This document shows positions 7,241 to 14,080 of a stretch of DNA of 52,688 nucleotides, piece after piece (position 1 is the stretch's first letter; every line of letters starts with the position of its first letter). The notes beneath the pieces are model-generated. The model was not told the DNA's origin. It worked only from the letters and a program-made list of their open reading frames with translations, and did no database searches. The position numbers and the translations under genes were made by a program. Source of the stretch: a virus; the IMG/VR virus record IMGVR_UViG_3300042892_001926, positions 1 through 52,688 of that record; one strand, given 5' to 3'.

Positions 7241-7780
7241 TTACAGTGTTTCGCCGCCGACTGTACGGTTGCAAGCACACAGTTCACCTGTTTGCAATGC
7301 GTCCAATACACGAAGTGTTTCTTCTGGGCTACGACCAACGTTCAAGTTGTTGACAGTAACGTGTTGGATCTCGTTGTCTGGGTCAACGATGAATGTGGCG
7401 CGAAGTGCGGCACCTGCTGGAGCATAGAATACGCCCAACTGTTCGATCAAACTCAACTCACCACGCTGTGTGTCGGCGAATTGATTGTGACGAATTTTCT
7501 TTAGATCTGGATGGGCATTTTGCCAGCTAACTTTACAGAACTCATTGTCTGTTGAACCGGTAAGTAATACTGCGTCACGGTCGTCAAAGTCCGCCGCTAA
7601 CTTGTCGTAGGCCACAATTTCTGTAGGGCAAACGAATGTAAAGTCTTTAGGGTAATACACAATTACTTTCCACTTGCCAGGAAAGCTCTCATCTGTAATC
7701 GTAAAGAAAGCATCTTCTGGCTGACCAAACCTTACGCCTGTGACTGCAAATGGGGTCAATTTATCACCAACTGTTTTCAT
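7241..7780 (-). CDS. ahpC: Peroxiredoxin, AhpC type with three catalytic cysteines
   Basis: The 179-residue thioredoxin-fold peroxidase has the peroxidatic motif FVCPTE (Cys51) and a C-terminal pair in GELCACN (Cys168 and Cys170). The two closely spaced C-terminal cysteines are the arrangement of mycobacterial AhpC (Cys61/174/176), which is recycled by AhpD; AhpD is encoded five genes downstream. The enzyme reduces H2O2, organic peroxides and peroxynitrite. The ATG at 7780 is chosen because AAGGAG lies six bases upstream; an in-frame ATG at 7807 has none. A sigma-70-like promoter precedes it, making it the first gene of the stress operon. Confidence 0.93.
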   Translation of the reverse strand: MKTVGDKLTPFAVTGVRFGQPEDAFFTITDESFPGKWKVIVYYPKDFTFVCPTEIVAYDKLAADFDDRDAVLLTGSTDNEFCKVSWQNAHPDLKKIRHNQFADTQRGELSLIEQLGVFYAPAGAALRATFIVDPDNEIQHVTVNNLNVGRSPEETLRVLDALQTGELCACNRTVGGETL

Positions 7781-7813
7781 AATTTCTCCTTGTATGATAC
7801 AAAACAATGTGTT

Positions 7814-7842
7814 AGTTTACAATTGTTTGTACAAAGAGTCAA
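7814..7842 (-). promoter_or_regulatory. Sigma-70 promoter of the ahpC operon
   Basis: On the minus strand TTGACT and TAAACT are separated by 17 bases, placed 34 bases upstream of the ahpC start. It should drive the run from ahpC through the tiny membrane proteins, SPFH and SGNH genes to ahpD. No obvious OxyR site was identified. Confidence 0.6.
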
Positions 7843-7856
7843 CTAGTTTGGATAAA

Positions 7857-8393
7857 TCAGGTAGGCAGCAAGGTTGGATTGAATCTAAGTGTAAGCAGCA
7901 TTCTTGGAAGATTGTCGTGATTGATCACATTATGAGGAATATCCACATACACCACAGTTGGTTGATTGATCAATGCTGACTCTAACAACACTGGCGGAGA
8001 TTTCCATGTGAGATGCCAGGACTCACTACCAGACGCTGTAGTTTTTAGTTCCTTATCAAAATCTCCACCGTACCATTGCATTTCGCAATTGTTACCATTT
8101 AATATAGGTATGTTCAATGCCCATGTTGGATAGTTATTCCAAATTTTGAAATAATCCACATGTAATCCTCTTTCACTGTTGGCAGTGGAGTAAAATATCA
8201 TTGCACTTTTTAAAGAGTGAGTTTTTCCAGAAAATCTAGTCAAATCATTTGCAACAATAGATTCGATAGACTTCAGTTCTGTTTCATCTAAATGCTCAGA
8301 CCTTTTGTTTCCTATATTGACCTGTAAATGCAAATACCTGTCGATCAATGTTTGCCAACATTTGAGATCAATTAATCTACTAAATTGTTTCAT
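7857..8393 (-). CDS. 2OG-Fe(II) oxygenase-like protein (178 aa)
   Basis: A facial-triad pattern is visible: HVD (~98-100), PH at ~155 (VDIPHNVINH) and a following Arg in PRMLLTLRF. Between them the segment NCEMQWYGG matches DCDMTWYN and NSEMVWYE in the proteins at 14058 and 14663, so the three are paralogs of one family. Such enzymes use Fe(II), O2 and 2-oxoglutarate to hydroxylate a substrate. The gene stands apart from the main oxygenase cluster. A GAATAAATAT box upstream of the ATG looks like a late promoter. The substrate is unknown. Confidence 0.65.
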   Translation of the reverse strand: MKQFSRLIDLKCWQTLIDRYLHLQVNIGNKRSEHLDETELKSIESIVANDLTRFSGKTHSLKSAMIFYSTANSERGLHVDYFKIWNNYPTWALNIPILNGNNCEMQWYGGDFDKELKTTASGSESWHLTWKSPPVLLESALINQPTVVYVDIPHNVINHDNLPRMLLTLRFNPTLLPT

Positions 8394-8408
8394 ACCAATA
8401 TTTATTCG

Positions 8409-8433
8409 TAAAAAAACCCGCCGAAGCGGGTTT
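8409..8433 (-). terminator. Rho-independent terminator after the outer-membrane protein gene
   Basis: On the minus strand an eight-base-pair GC-rich stem (AAACCCGC / GCGGGTTT) closed by a TTCG tetraloop is followed by a T run. It lies 17 bases after the barrel gene stop. Its ACCCGC-TTCG-GCGGGT core is identical to the tmRNA terminator at ~11.8 kb. Confidence 0.85.
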
Positions 8434-8449
8434 CTTTATGCCGTAGCAA

Positions 8450-8902
8450 TTAGAAGCGATAGTTCAAACCGGCAGTAACTGTGTTACCGTCGCTGGACTT
8501 AACACGATCCTGACCGTACTGACGAGCAACATCAAGTCCAAAAGAAACTTGTTTTGTCAACGGAACACTTACGCCTGCGCCAACAGTCATTGCATAACCG
8601 TCTTGACCAGTTTGGTTGTTCAAGTATGCAACACCACCCTTAACTGCAAAGGATGCAGTCTTGATTCGGGCCACTTCACGACCTACAACCAAGCTGAAAC
8701 GATCTTGATCGTTACGTCCAGCAGTAAAACGCTCAAAGCCTGCGGTAACAGTATTTGCGCCATAAGTCTGGCCAAGTGTGATGCCGCCACCATTACGGTT
8801 CTCTGCACCGCTGTAATCACGAGTAACAGTTGTGCCGATTTCCAAAGCGGATGCTGCTGTTGCAGCCAATGCGATCATTGATGCGATTGCAATTTTCTTC
8901 AT
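8450..8902 (-). CDS. Small outer-membrane beta-barrel protein
   Basis: A Sec signal peptide (MKKIAIASMIALAATAASA) precedes ~130 residues of alternating strand pattern (TTVTRDYSG, GGITLGQTYG, NTVTAGFERF, FSLVVGREVA, ASFAVKGGVAYL, YAMTVGAGVSV, VSFGLDVARQYG, NTVTAGLNYRF). It ends in Phe, as BAM-inserted barrels do. Eight strands fit an OmpA/OmpX-size barrel. It has its own consensus sigma-70 promoter and terminator, so it is an independent, strongly expressed unit. Phage-encoded outer-membrane proteins are known to block superinfection or change permeability; that role is inferred. It is probably host-derived. Confidence 0.8.
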   Translation of the reverse strand: MKKIAIASMIALAATAASALEIGTTVTRDYSGAENRNGGGITLGQTYGANTVTAGFERFTAGRNDQDRFSLVVGREVARIKTASFAVKGGVAYLNNQTGQDGYAMTVGAGVSVPLTKQVSFGLDVARQYGQDRVKSSDGNTVTAGLNYRF

Positions 8903-8942
8903 TTTTAATTTCCTTTAAAGTAATGACTTTTGTCATTGCACT

Positions 8943-8972
8943 ATTATATATCAGTTTAGACACTGATGTCAA
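8943..8972 (-). promoter_or_regulatory. Consensus sigma-70 promoter of the outer-membrane protein gene
   Basis: Perfect TTGACA and perfect TATAAT on the minus strand with an 18-base spacer, about 40 bases upstream of the barrel gene start. This is one of the strongest-looking promoters in the window. Confidence 0.85.
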
Positions 8973-8998
8973 TGGATTTTGATTAAAAATGAAAAATA

Positions 8999-9709
8999 TC
9001 AACTCCAATACTTGGATGAATCCAATTTATCCCAATATGCTTTGTTGTTTCTGTTGACAAAGTTTTTTACCAGATATTTTCCCATACCTAGATAGCCCAT
9101 CTTTTTAAATCTGCGACTATCTTGTCCAAAGTAATGTCTTACAATTTTGAACTTTCTCGGACTATACTTTCGTGACAAGAAGTAGTCCTCGCTGGTTGAA
9201 AAATTTTCAGGGAAGCCACCAAACTCTTCAAAACGATCTCTGCGTGTCAGCATGAACGCTCCTACAGCAAAGGGTGAGAAATATTTCAATGTGTGATTGA
9301 TTACATTAAATGCAGTAAATCCAATTTTTGCTCGTACGTCATTGTCGTAGCATTTGATGTTCAAACCAACTAGATCCAAGTTCTTAGACTCAATTAAATC
9401 AACAGCATCCTGAATAACAGTGTTCTTGAAGAAACGTACATCGGCATCAATGAATAGGATATAAGGCGTAGTAACTAATTTGGCTCCGTTGTTCTTGGCA
9501 ATGGACACAGGTCCTCCGTCAATGACATCAACATTTAAACTTCCCTTCATTATTTCGATAACTTCTCGAGTGTTATCTGTAGAACAGTCAGCAATGATAA
9601 TTCTAGTGTTGCCTATTCTTTGCTGACGCAAATGCATTAACAAATGTGCTATGTAGTGTTCCTCATTCTTGCAAGGAACCACAATGGTAATTTTATCACT
9701 GAGTTTCAT
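8999..9709 (-). CDS. Family-2 glycosyltransferase
   Basis: The 236-residue GT-A fold starts ITIVVPCKNEE and continues with ADCSTDNT (nucleotide-binding Asp region), the metal-binding FIDADVRFF (DXD-like) and a later SEDYFLSRK motif (catalytic ED). GT2 enzymes transfer a sugar from an NDP-sugar to a lipid, glycan or protein. A weakly hydrophobic patch near ~135-160 may touch the membrane. The ATG at 9709 follows an AAGGAAGG site; an upstream GTG is an alternative. It has its own sigma-70-like promoter. With the LpxH-like gene upstream it suggests modification of cell-surface lipid or polysaccharide. Confidence 0.85.
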   Translation of the reverse strand: MKLSDKITIVVPCKNEEHYIAHLLMHLRQQRIGNTRIIIADCSTDNTREVIEIMKGSLNVDVIDGGPVSIAKNNGAKLVTTPYILFIDADVRFFKNTVIQDAVDLIESKNLDLVGLNIKCYDNDVRAKIGFTAFNVINHTLKYFSPFAVGAFMLTRRDRFEEFGGFPENFSTSEDYFLSRKYSPRKFKIVRHYFGQDSRRFKKMGYLGMGKYLVKNFVNRNNKAYWDKLDSSKYWS

Positions 9710-9746
9710 TTTTTTACACACCTTCCTTCGATCTTAAATTGACTAA

Positions 9747-9775
9747 ATTTTAGCCAGTATGTCATAGTTTGTAAA
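9747..9775 (-). promoter_or_regulatory. Sigma-70-like promoter of the glycosyltransferase gene
   Basis: TTTACA and TAAAAT on the minus strand, spaced by 17 bases, about 37 bases upstream of the glycosyltransferase ATG and just after the end of the phosphoesterase gene. Confidence 0.5.
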
Positions 9776-9781
9776 CTTTGT

Positions 9782-10627
9782 TCACAGGCTGCTCGGTCCT
9801 GAAACGTCAGTTCCACTCGTCCCGGCACGTCTCTTGGATCGTTTAAGTGAACTGCCAGTATTATCAATGTCCACATCGTCATGCTCCTTGGTCCATGTTA
9901 CAATTTCCCAGCGTCCGTCCCAGTGTTCAACTAGTGCGGTACACGACTCGACCCAGTCACCGTCATTCATATACATTACACCGTCTATCTCTTTTATCTC
10001 TGCGTGATGTATGTGTCCACAGATGACTCCATCGAATCCACGCTTCTTGCAGTAGCCAGCAAGATTCTTTTCAAACTGAAACATAAAGTCAACTGCTCGT
10101 TTAACTTTGTATTTGAGATACTTGCTCAAGCTCCAATAACCAAATCCCATCTTGTGACGTATCCAGTTGAACCTGCCGTTTAGATATAGCACAAAGTCAT
10201 ACGCCCTGTCGCCTAAAAACCCCAACCACGGCGCTAGTCGAGTAATGCCGTCAAACAGGTCTCCGTGTGTGACTAGATAGTGTTTACCGTCAGCACCTAT
10301 GTGTTCTATTTGATTGTGTATTTCTACTAGACCGAAACTAAACCCATATGGCATTATTGGTCTTAAGAATTCATCGTGATTGCCTGCTATGTAGATTACT
10401 CTAGTACCACGCTTGGCATGTCCCAGTACTCTACGTACTACATTGGTATGGCTTTGTTTCCAACGCCATTTGTTTTGTTGTATCTTCCATGCATCAATTA
10501 TATCGCCCACTAGATATAATGTATCACATGTGTTGTGTTTGAGAAAGTTATTTAACTTATCCGCTTGGCAGTCTTTAGTACCAAGATGAACATCACTAAC
10601 AAAGATTGAACGATAAGTTTTATTCAT
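9782..10627 (-). CDS. Calcineurin-like phosphoesterase, UDP-2,3-diacylglucosamine hydrolase-like
   Basis: All metallophosphoesterase motifs are present in order: SDVHLG (D12, H14), GDIID, GNHDE, THGD and CGHIHH. The fold, the length of the conserved part (~245 residues) and the EID-GVMYMNDGDWVES ending match the LpxH-like group of bacterial UDP-2,3-diacylglucosamine diphosphatases, which act in lipid A synthesis. Sequence alone cannot separate lipid A activity from other phosphoesterase activity. A Ser/Arg-rich tail of ~30 residues (SLKRSKRRAG...) extends beyond the domain and may be disordered. The gene lies between pstS and the glycosyltransferase and is unusual cargo for a phage. Confidence 0.82.
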   Translation of the reverse strand: MNKTYRSIFVSDVHLGTKDCQADKLNNFLKHNTCDTLYLVGDIIDAWKIQQNKWRWKQSHTNVVRRVLGHAKRGTRVIYIAGNHDEFLRPIMPYGFSFGLVEIHNQIEHIGADGKHYLVTHGDLFDGITRLAPWLGFLGDRAYDFVLYLNGRFNWIRHKMGFGYWSLSKYLKYKVKRAVDFMFQFEKNLAGYCKKRGFDGVICGHIHHAEIKEIDGVMYMNDGDWVESCTALVEHWDGRWEIVTWTKEHDDVDIDNTGSSLKRSKRRAGTSGTDVSGPSSL

Positions 10628-10686
10628 AATGGTACCAGTAAAGTGCTGGTTACGAGGTCCAGCGCCACTCTATCGTTGTGGTCGAT

Positions 10687-11691
10687 TTACTTAATCTGTG
10701 TCCAAACACGTTCACGGATCTGTTTTGTTAGTGCATCTGGTAATGGTACATAATCTAAGTCTACAGCATCTTTCTTGCCATTCTTAAATGCCCAGTCAAA
10801 GAACTTTAGCACTTCATCGCTAGTAGCTTTGTTAGCAGGAGTCTTATACATAATGATAAAACTTGCAGAACTTACTGGCCAAGCATTTGGATTCTTTTGA
10901 TCCACAATACTCAATCCCATACCTGGAACACTGAACCAATCAGCACCATCTGCGGCTGCGGCAAATGTTAAGTCATCTGGACTTACATATCGTCCTGCCT
11001 TGTTTTGTAGTTGTAGGAATGTCATGTTGTTCTTTTTAACATAAGCATACTCTACATAACCAATTGAACCTTTGATTCTGTTCACGTTGGCTGCAACACC
11101 TTCGTTGCCCTTGCCACCTACTGATGTGGCTGCGGGCCACTTGACCGCAGCACCACGGCCTACACGTTGTAACCACTCTGGGCTTACTGTAGCAAGATAG
11201 TCTGTCCAGTTGAATGTTGTACCTGAACCGTCAGCACGGTGTACAATAGTAATAGGCTGATCTGGTAGTTGTTTACCTGGATTCAATGCTGTTAATTTAG
11301 GGTCATTCCACCTAGAGATATTACCCATAAACACTTCAGCCATTACTAGTCCAGTGATACGTAGTTCTCCTGGCTTGAAGCCATCTAGGTTTACTACAGG
11401 AACTGTTCCGCCAATGATAGCAGGGAATTGAACCTGCGCCATCTTGTCCAAGTTCTCGCCGCTTACCGGAGCATCAGTTGCTCCAAAGTCTACTGTTTTT
11501 GCGTTGATTTGACGAATGCCGCCAGATGACCCTATGCTTTGATAGTTCATGCCTGTGCCTGTGGCTTTTTTATATCCTTCTGCCCACTTGGCATAGATAG
11601 GGAATGGGAAAGTAGCACCTGCGCCTGTAATGTCTGCGGCGGATGCCGATACTGCTACAGACGCTAGTAAAATTGCTAATAGTTTTTTCAC
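10687..11691 (-). CDS. pstS: Phosphate ABC transporter substrate-binding protein PstS
   Basis: A signal peptide (MKKLLAILLASVAVSASA) is followed by GAGATFPFPIYAKWAEGY, IGSSGGIRQI and DFGATDAPVS. It also has HRADGSGTTF, the phosphate-contact Arg-Asp-Ser-Gly-Thr loop. These define the periplasmic phosphate-binding protein of the Pst ABC importer. At 334 residues it is full length. No pstC/A/B genes are near, so it must work with the host permease. Phage pstS genes are known from marine cyanophages and are thought to boost phosphate uptake during infection. A Pho-box-like repeat lies upstream. The sequence looks betaproteobacterial in style (inference). Confidence 0.95.
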   Translation of the reverse strand: MKKLLAILLASVAVSASAADITGAGATFPFPIYAKWAEGYKKATGTGMNYQSIGSSGGIRQINAKTVDFGATDAPVSGENLDKMAQVQFPAIIGGTVPVVNLDGFKPGELRITGLVMAEVFMGNISRWNDPKLTALNPGKQLPDQPITIVHRADGSGTTFNWTDYLATVSPEWLQRVGRGAAVKWPAATSVGGKGNEGVAANVNRIKGSIGYVEYAYVKKNNMTFLQLQNKAGRYVSPDDLTFAAAADGADWFSVPGMGLSIVDQKNPNAWPVSSASFIIMYKTPANKATSDEVLKFFDWAFKNGKKDAVDLDYVPLPDALTKQIRERVWTQIK

Positions 11692-11747
11692 TGTAAGTCT
11701 CCTTCTTGTGTGTGTTAGTTCTTACGCAATTATTTAAGCATATTTGT

Positions 11748-11765
11748 GTTACAGTTTTGTTACAA
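11748..11765 (-). promoter_or_regulatory. Pho box (PhoB-binding repeat) upstream of pstS
   Basis: On the minus strand TTGTAAC-AAAA-CTGTAAC forms two seven-base direct repeats separated by four A residues. This has the spacing and most of the bases of the PhoB consensus CTGTCAT-N4-CTGTCAT. It ends 56 bases before the pstS ATG, with AT-rich -10-like sequence (TATGCT) following. It suggests that the host PhoR-PhoB system induces the phage gene under phosphate starvation. Confidence 0.7.
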
Positions 11766-11782
11766 CTACAAGAATTTTTTGT

Positions 11783-11807
11783 CAAAAGAAAACCCGCCGA
11801 AGCGGGT
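11783..11807 (-). terminator. Rho-independent terminator of the tmRNA
   Basis: On the minus strand ACCCGC-TTCG-GCGGGT is followed by TTTTC and further T residues. It lies about 45 bases after the tag stop codon. The stem-loop is identical to the one after the outer-membrane protein gene. Confidence 0.85.
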
Positions 11808-11850
11808 CCTGCTATTTTCTGTTACGAGGTATAACTACCCTAAGCAGTGT

Positions 11851-11883
11851 TTAGGCTGCTAAAGCGAACTGTGAGTCGTTTGC
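11851..11883 (-). other. tmRNA tag-peptide reading frame (ANDSQFALAA)
   Basis: GCA-AAC-GAC is the resume codon and start, as in E. coli. The ten codons encode ANDSQFALAA then TAA. The ALAA end is the ClpXP-type degradation signal, and AND at the start matches the proteobacterial consensus. Only the middle (SQF instead of ENY) differs from the E. coli tag. Confidence 0.92.
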
Positions 11884-12032
11884 GTTTACTTTGTTTTGCT
11901 TCTTCGACCAGGTAGAGCGTCTTTCTGTGCTATGAGCACAACGACTACACTTTGCCCCCAATCCTAACGGCTTCTACATTGCCGGACTGTCCATTTCAAT
12001 ACTCTTGACCCAATCGATCCTGTGTCAGGCCC

Positions 12033-12141
12033 ATTATGAAGAAGACTGCGTTCTCAACGCACGGTAGCACGACCTCCATTAAAACCAACTCACATATTTC
12101 AGTGTTTTACGATTCTAATTTTAGTGCTATCATCCTCTTTA
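12033..12141 (-). other. Intervening segment of the permuted pre-tmRNA
   Basis: This 109-base stretch lies between the encoded CCA end of the acceptor piece and the first base of the acceptor stem in the coding piece. In permuted tmRNAs this internal segment is cut out during processing. It holds no protein frame of note. Confidence 0.75.
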
Positions 12142-12212
12142 TGGTGGACCTGGCGGGCACTGCCCCCGCGTCTTGAATCCTTTTCTGTCTACTTCATACA
12201 GTCTTAACTTAC

Positions 12213-12241
12213 AGTATATATTTATTCAGGAGTGTTGTCAA
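12213..12241 (-). promoter_or_regulatory. Sigma-70 promoter of the tmRNA
   Basis: Perfect TTGACA and TATACT separated by 17 bases on the minus strand. The -35 box is inside the last codons of the radical SAM gene. The predicted start at about 12206 is just before the acceptor piece, so the tmRNA can be made independently of the long operon upstream. Confidence 0.85.
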
Positions 12242-13538
12242 CTGTTTCTAATAAATTGGACACATCCGGAATGACTGTTCTCCAATCGGTCTTGCGAGTG
12301 GTATCTAGGTAGTCCATGAAGCGAACAAATTCACCAACAGCAGCGGCGTCGATATCGTGATCCAGCATGTTATGTAAATGTTCCAGTATTAATGTTGCTT
12401 TTGCACTGCCTGCTCGGCGTTGAGAATAATATTCTATCAGTTTCAACTTTGCTGCTCGTGGCAAATTATAAGTTGAATGATGAGCTGGGCCTTCCAAAAA
12501 TCTCACATGAAAGTTTACACCCATGCTTCTGCAAAATTTTTCACTTTCAATAATGCTGTAAACTGTGGCAATCTGAAAACAGGTGGTGATTGACATGAGT
12601 TTTACATTCTTGAATTGTCTCTCGTACTGTTTGAGTTTTTTTATATTTTCTACAAATTTTTCCCATCGGCCGCCTGATCTTATGAGTTCATACTCGGCAC
12701 CTGTGGCATCCATGCTGGCTCTAATATGTACTGCTCGAAAGTGTTGCCACCTTTGAGCAATTTTGTCATTGATTGCGCTACAGTTGGAATCGTATTCCAG
12801 GCGTATGTTTTTTGCATGTCCGTTTGCTATCAACCTATCCAGCATTTCGTCATGTGCTGGTGTTACCATGGGTTCGCCACCAGTGATATAGATATGTCTC
12901 AGTGATCCTGCCATTTGATCAAACTTTGGCCACCAACGTGGATCTTCGAACCAATGCAACTGCGGCGGATCAATCCACTTGTTGGTAGACAAGTCTTTAG
13001 TGATCTTGACCACTGTTCCTTGACCGAATGTGTCTTTTTTGTAATAGTCTACAAATTCGTCGTACCACAAATTACTGAATACAGGATCACACATGATGCA
13101 TTTTTGATTACACAGGTTTCCAAATCTCACATCAAGGCTACTGGGCAACCAATCAACTGACCCGTCTGATGATATTTTGTCCGAGTAATTGTGTTCAGTT
13201 ACTAGATCAGCAGTATCAACGTGTGTCATTAATTGTATTCTTCTACTGCTGTTGGGATGTGTTCGACGTTGTTTTGTCACATGTTCTCTGTGCTCGCAAC
13301 AATCGCAATGCGGACTCCATTCTGTAGGATTGGTCTTGTTAAACAGTCGAACTTCACGATGTTTGTCACTGTTCATTATATCATGCAGATCGTGTGTCAA
13401 TATGTGCATCACATTGCCATCTTTGTCCCTGCATCTCTGCATGTCCAATTCTTTTTTGCTGTTCGATCCTATACTGCAAAGCCTAATGTATCCATCGGGC
13501 AATATGTGTAGTCCGTTCCAGACAGTTTTACAAAACAT
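12222..13538 (-). CDS. Radical SAM protein with extra N-terminal cysteines
   Basis: The 438-residue protein carries the radical SAM cluster motif CNQKCIMC (C143, C147, C150) and TGGEP (219-223), which binds SAM. Strand-like LRHIYIT and VHIRASMDA segments fit the partial barrel. The N-terminal ~80 residues hold C3, C21 and CDCC (C78, C80, C81) in a context like SPASM/twitch auxiliary cluster sites (ILPDGYIRLC ... HCDCC), here placed before the barrel. Such enzymes start radical chemistry on peptides, RNA or small molecules. Twitch-type radical SAM proteins of unknown role occur in phages. The start overlaps the stop of the upstream oxygenase gene, and it is the last gene of the 20.3-12.2 kb operon. 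Confidence 0.85.
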   Translation of the reverse strand: MFCKTVWNGLHILPDGYIRLCSIGSNSKKELDMQRCRDKDGNVMHILTHDLHDIMNSDKHREVRLFNKTNPTEWSPHCDCCEHREHVTKQRRTHPNSSRRIQLMTHVDTADLVTEHNYSDKISSDGSVDWLPSSLDVRFGNLCNQKCIMCDPVFSNLWYDEFVDYYKKDTFGQGTVVKITKDLSTNKWIDPPQLHWFEDPRWWPKFDQMAGSLRHIYITGGEPMVTPAHDEMLDRLIANGHAKNIRLEYDSNCSAINDKIAQRWQHFRAVHIRASMDATGAEYELIRSGGRWEKFVENIKKLKQYERQFKNVKLMSITTCFQIATVYSIIESEKFCRSMGVNFHVRFLEGPAHHSTYNLPRAAKLKLIEYYSQRRAGSAKATLILEHLHNMLDHDIDAAAVGEFVRFMDYLDTTRKTDWRTVIPDVSNLLETVDNTPE

Positions 13539-14080
13539 TATGTTAAATTTTCAAGCAGTGTGTTTTTGATGCTTTCAAACGGCGTATCAACCCATTGCCA
13601 GGTTATGAATCTACGTATGCCGTTGTTGGGAGAATTTACAGAATGTATTTGACTTACATCTAATAGATACAATTCATCTGGTTCTGCGGTAAACTCGCCT
13701 ACCTGTGTCACTTGATCTAGTGAATAAATGTTGGCTACTGTTCTGCCAGGGTACACAAAACCTTGAGCATTTGGTTTTTTGTTGTAAAAATGAGTTGTTG
13801 AACCGTTGGTGTCTAAATAATAATTTGCACATGCAGATATATTGTGATCTATATGCGGCAGCAGATGTCCCGAGCCAGTAATTTCTGCCAACTGAACCTG
13901 AAAGGGTGCAACTGTTCCGTAAAACATTTTTTCTGGCAGCAGGCTTTGAAAATATTCGTAGTCGTTGAGTCGATAATAGGTCAACGTTGGACGTGGTGGC
14001 CTACCAAACGATGTGACCACACTGCCTTTTAGTCTTTCAAAGTCAACATTGGTTAATTTAAATTTGATCTTTTGGAACAT
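13538..14080 (-). CDS. 2OG-Fe(II) oxygenase-like protein, prolyl-hydroxylase-like pattern
   Basis: The double-stranded beta-helix signature is clear: PHIDHN (iron ligands H and D), YYLDTNGSTTHFYN, VSQIHSVNSP (second His) and IRRFITWQW (2-oxoglutarate-binding Arg). The pattern resembles phage 2OG-Fe(II) hydroxylases. The ATG at 14080 is picked because GAG lies six bases upstream; ATG 14086 and TTG 14095 are in frame. It is distinct from the neighbouring pair at 14058 and 14663 and sits directly upstream of the radical SAM gene. The substrate is unknown. Confidence 0.72.
   Translation of the reverse strand: MFQKIKFKLTNVDFERLKGSVVTSFGRPPRPTLTYYRLNDYEYFQSLLPEKMFYGTVAPFQVQLAEITGSGHLLPHIDHNISACANYYLDTNGSTTHFYNKKPNAQGFVYPGRTVANIYSLDQVTQVGEFTAEPDELYLLDVSQIHSVNSPNNGIRRFITWQWVDTPFESIKNTLLENLT

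Larger units (their letters stand above)
11788..12206 (-). ncRNA. ssrA: Transfer-messenger RNA, circularly permuted two-piece form
   Basis: Read on the minus strand, the order is the reverse of a normal tmRNA. The acceptor piece comes first (~12206-12142). It has a T arm with stem GCGGG/CCCGC (12169-12153), an odd seven-base loop GGCAGTG, 3' acceptor strand CAGGTCC and encoded ACCA. An intervening ~109-base segment follows, then the coding piece from 12032, starting GGGCCTG. GGGCCTG pairs with CAGGTCC over all seven positions (one G-U). Next come the D-loop-like GGATCGATTGGGT, a pseudoknot-rich stretch and the tag frame (11883-11851). The RNA rescues stalled ribosomes with host SmpB. Permuted two-piece tmRNAs are known in alphaproteobacteria, some cyanobacteria and a betaproteobacterial lineage; the last best fits the host inferred here. 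The ends are approximate. Confidence 0.92.
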
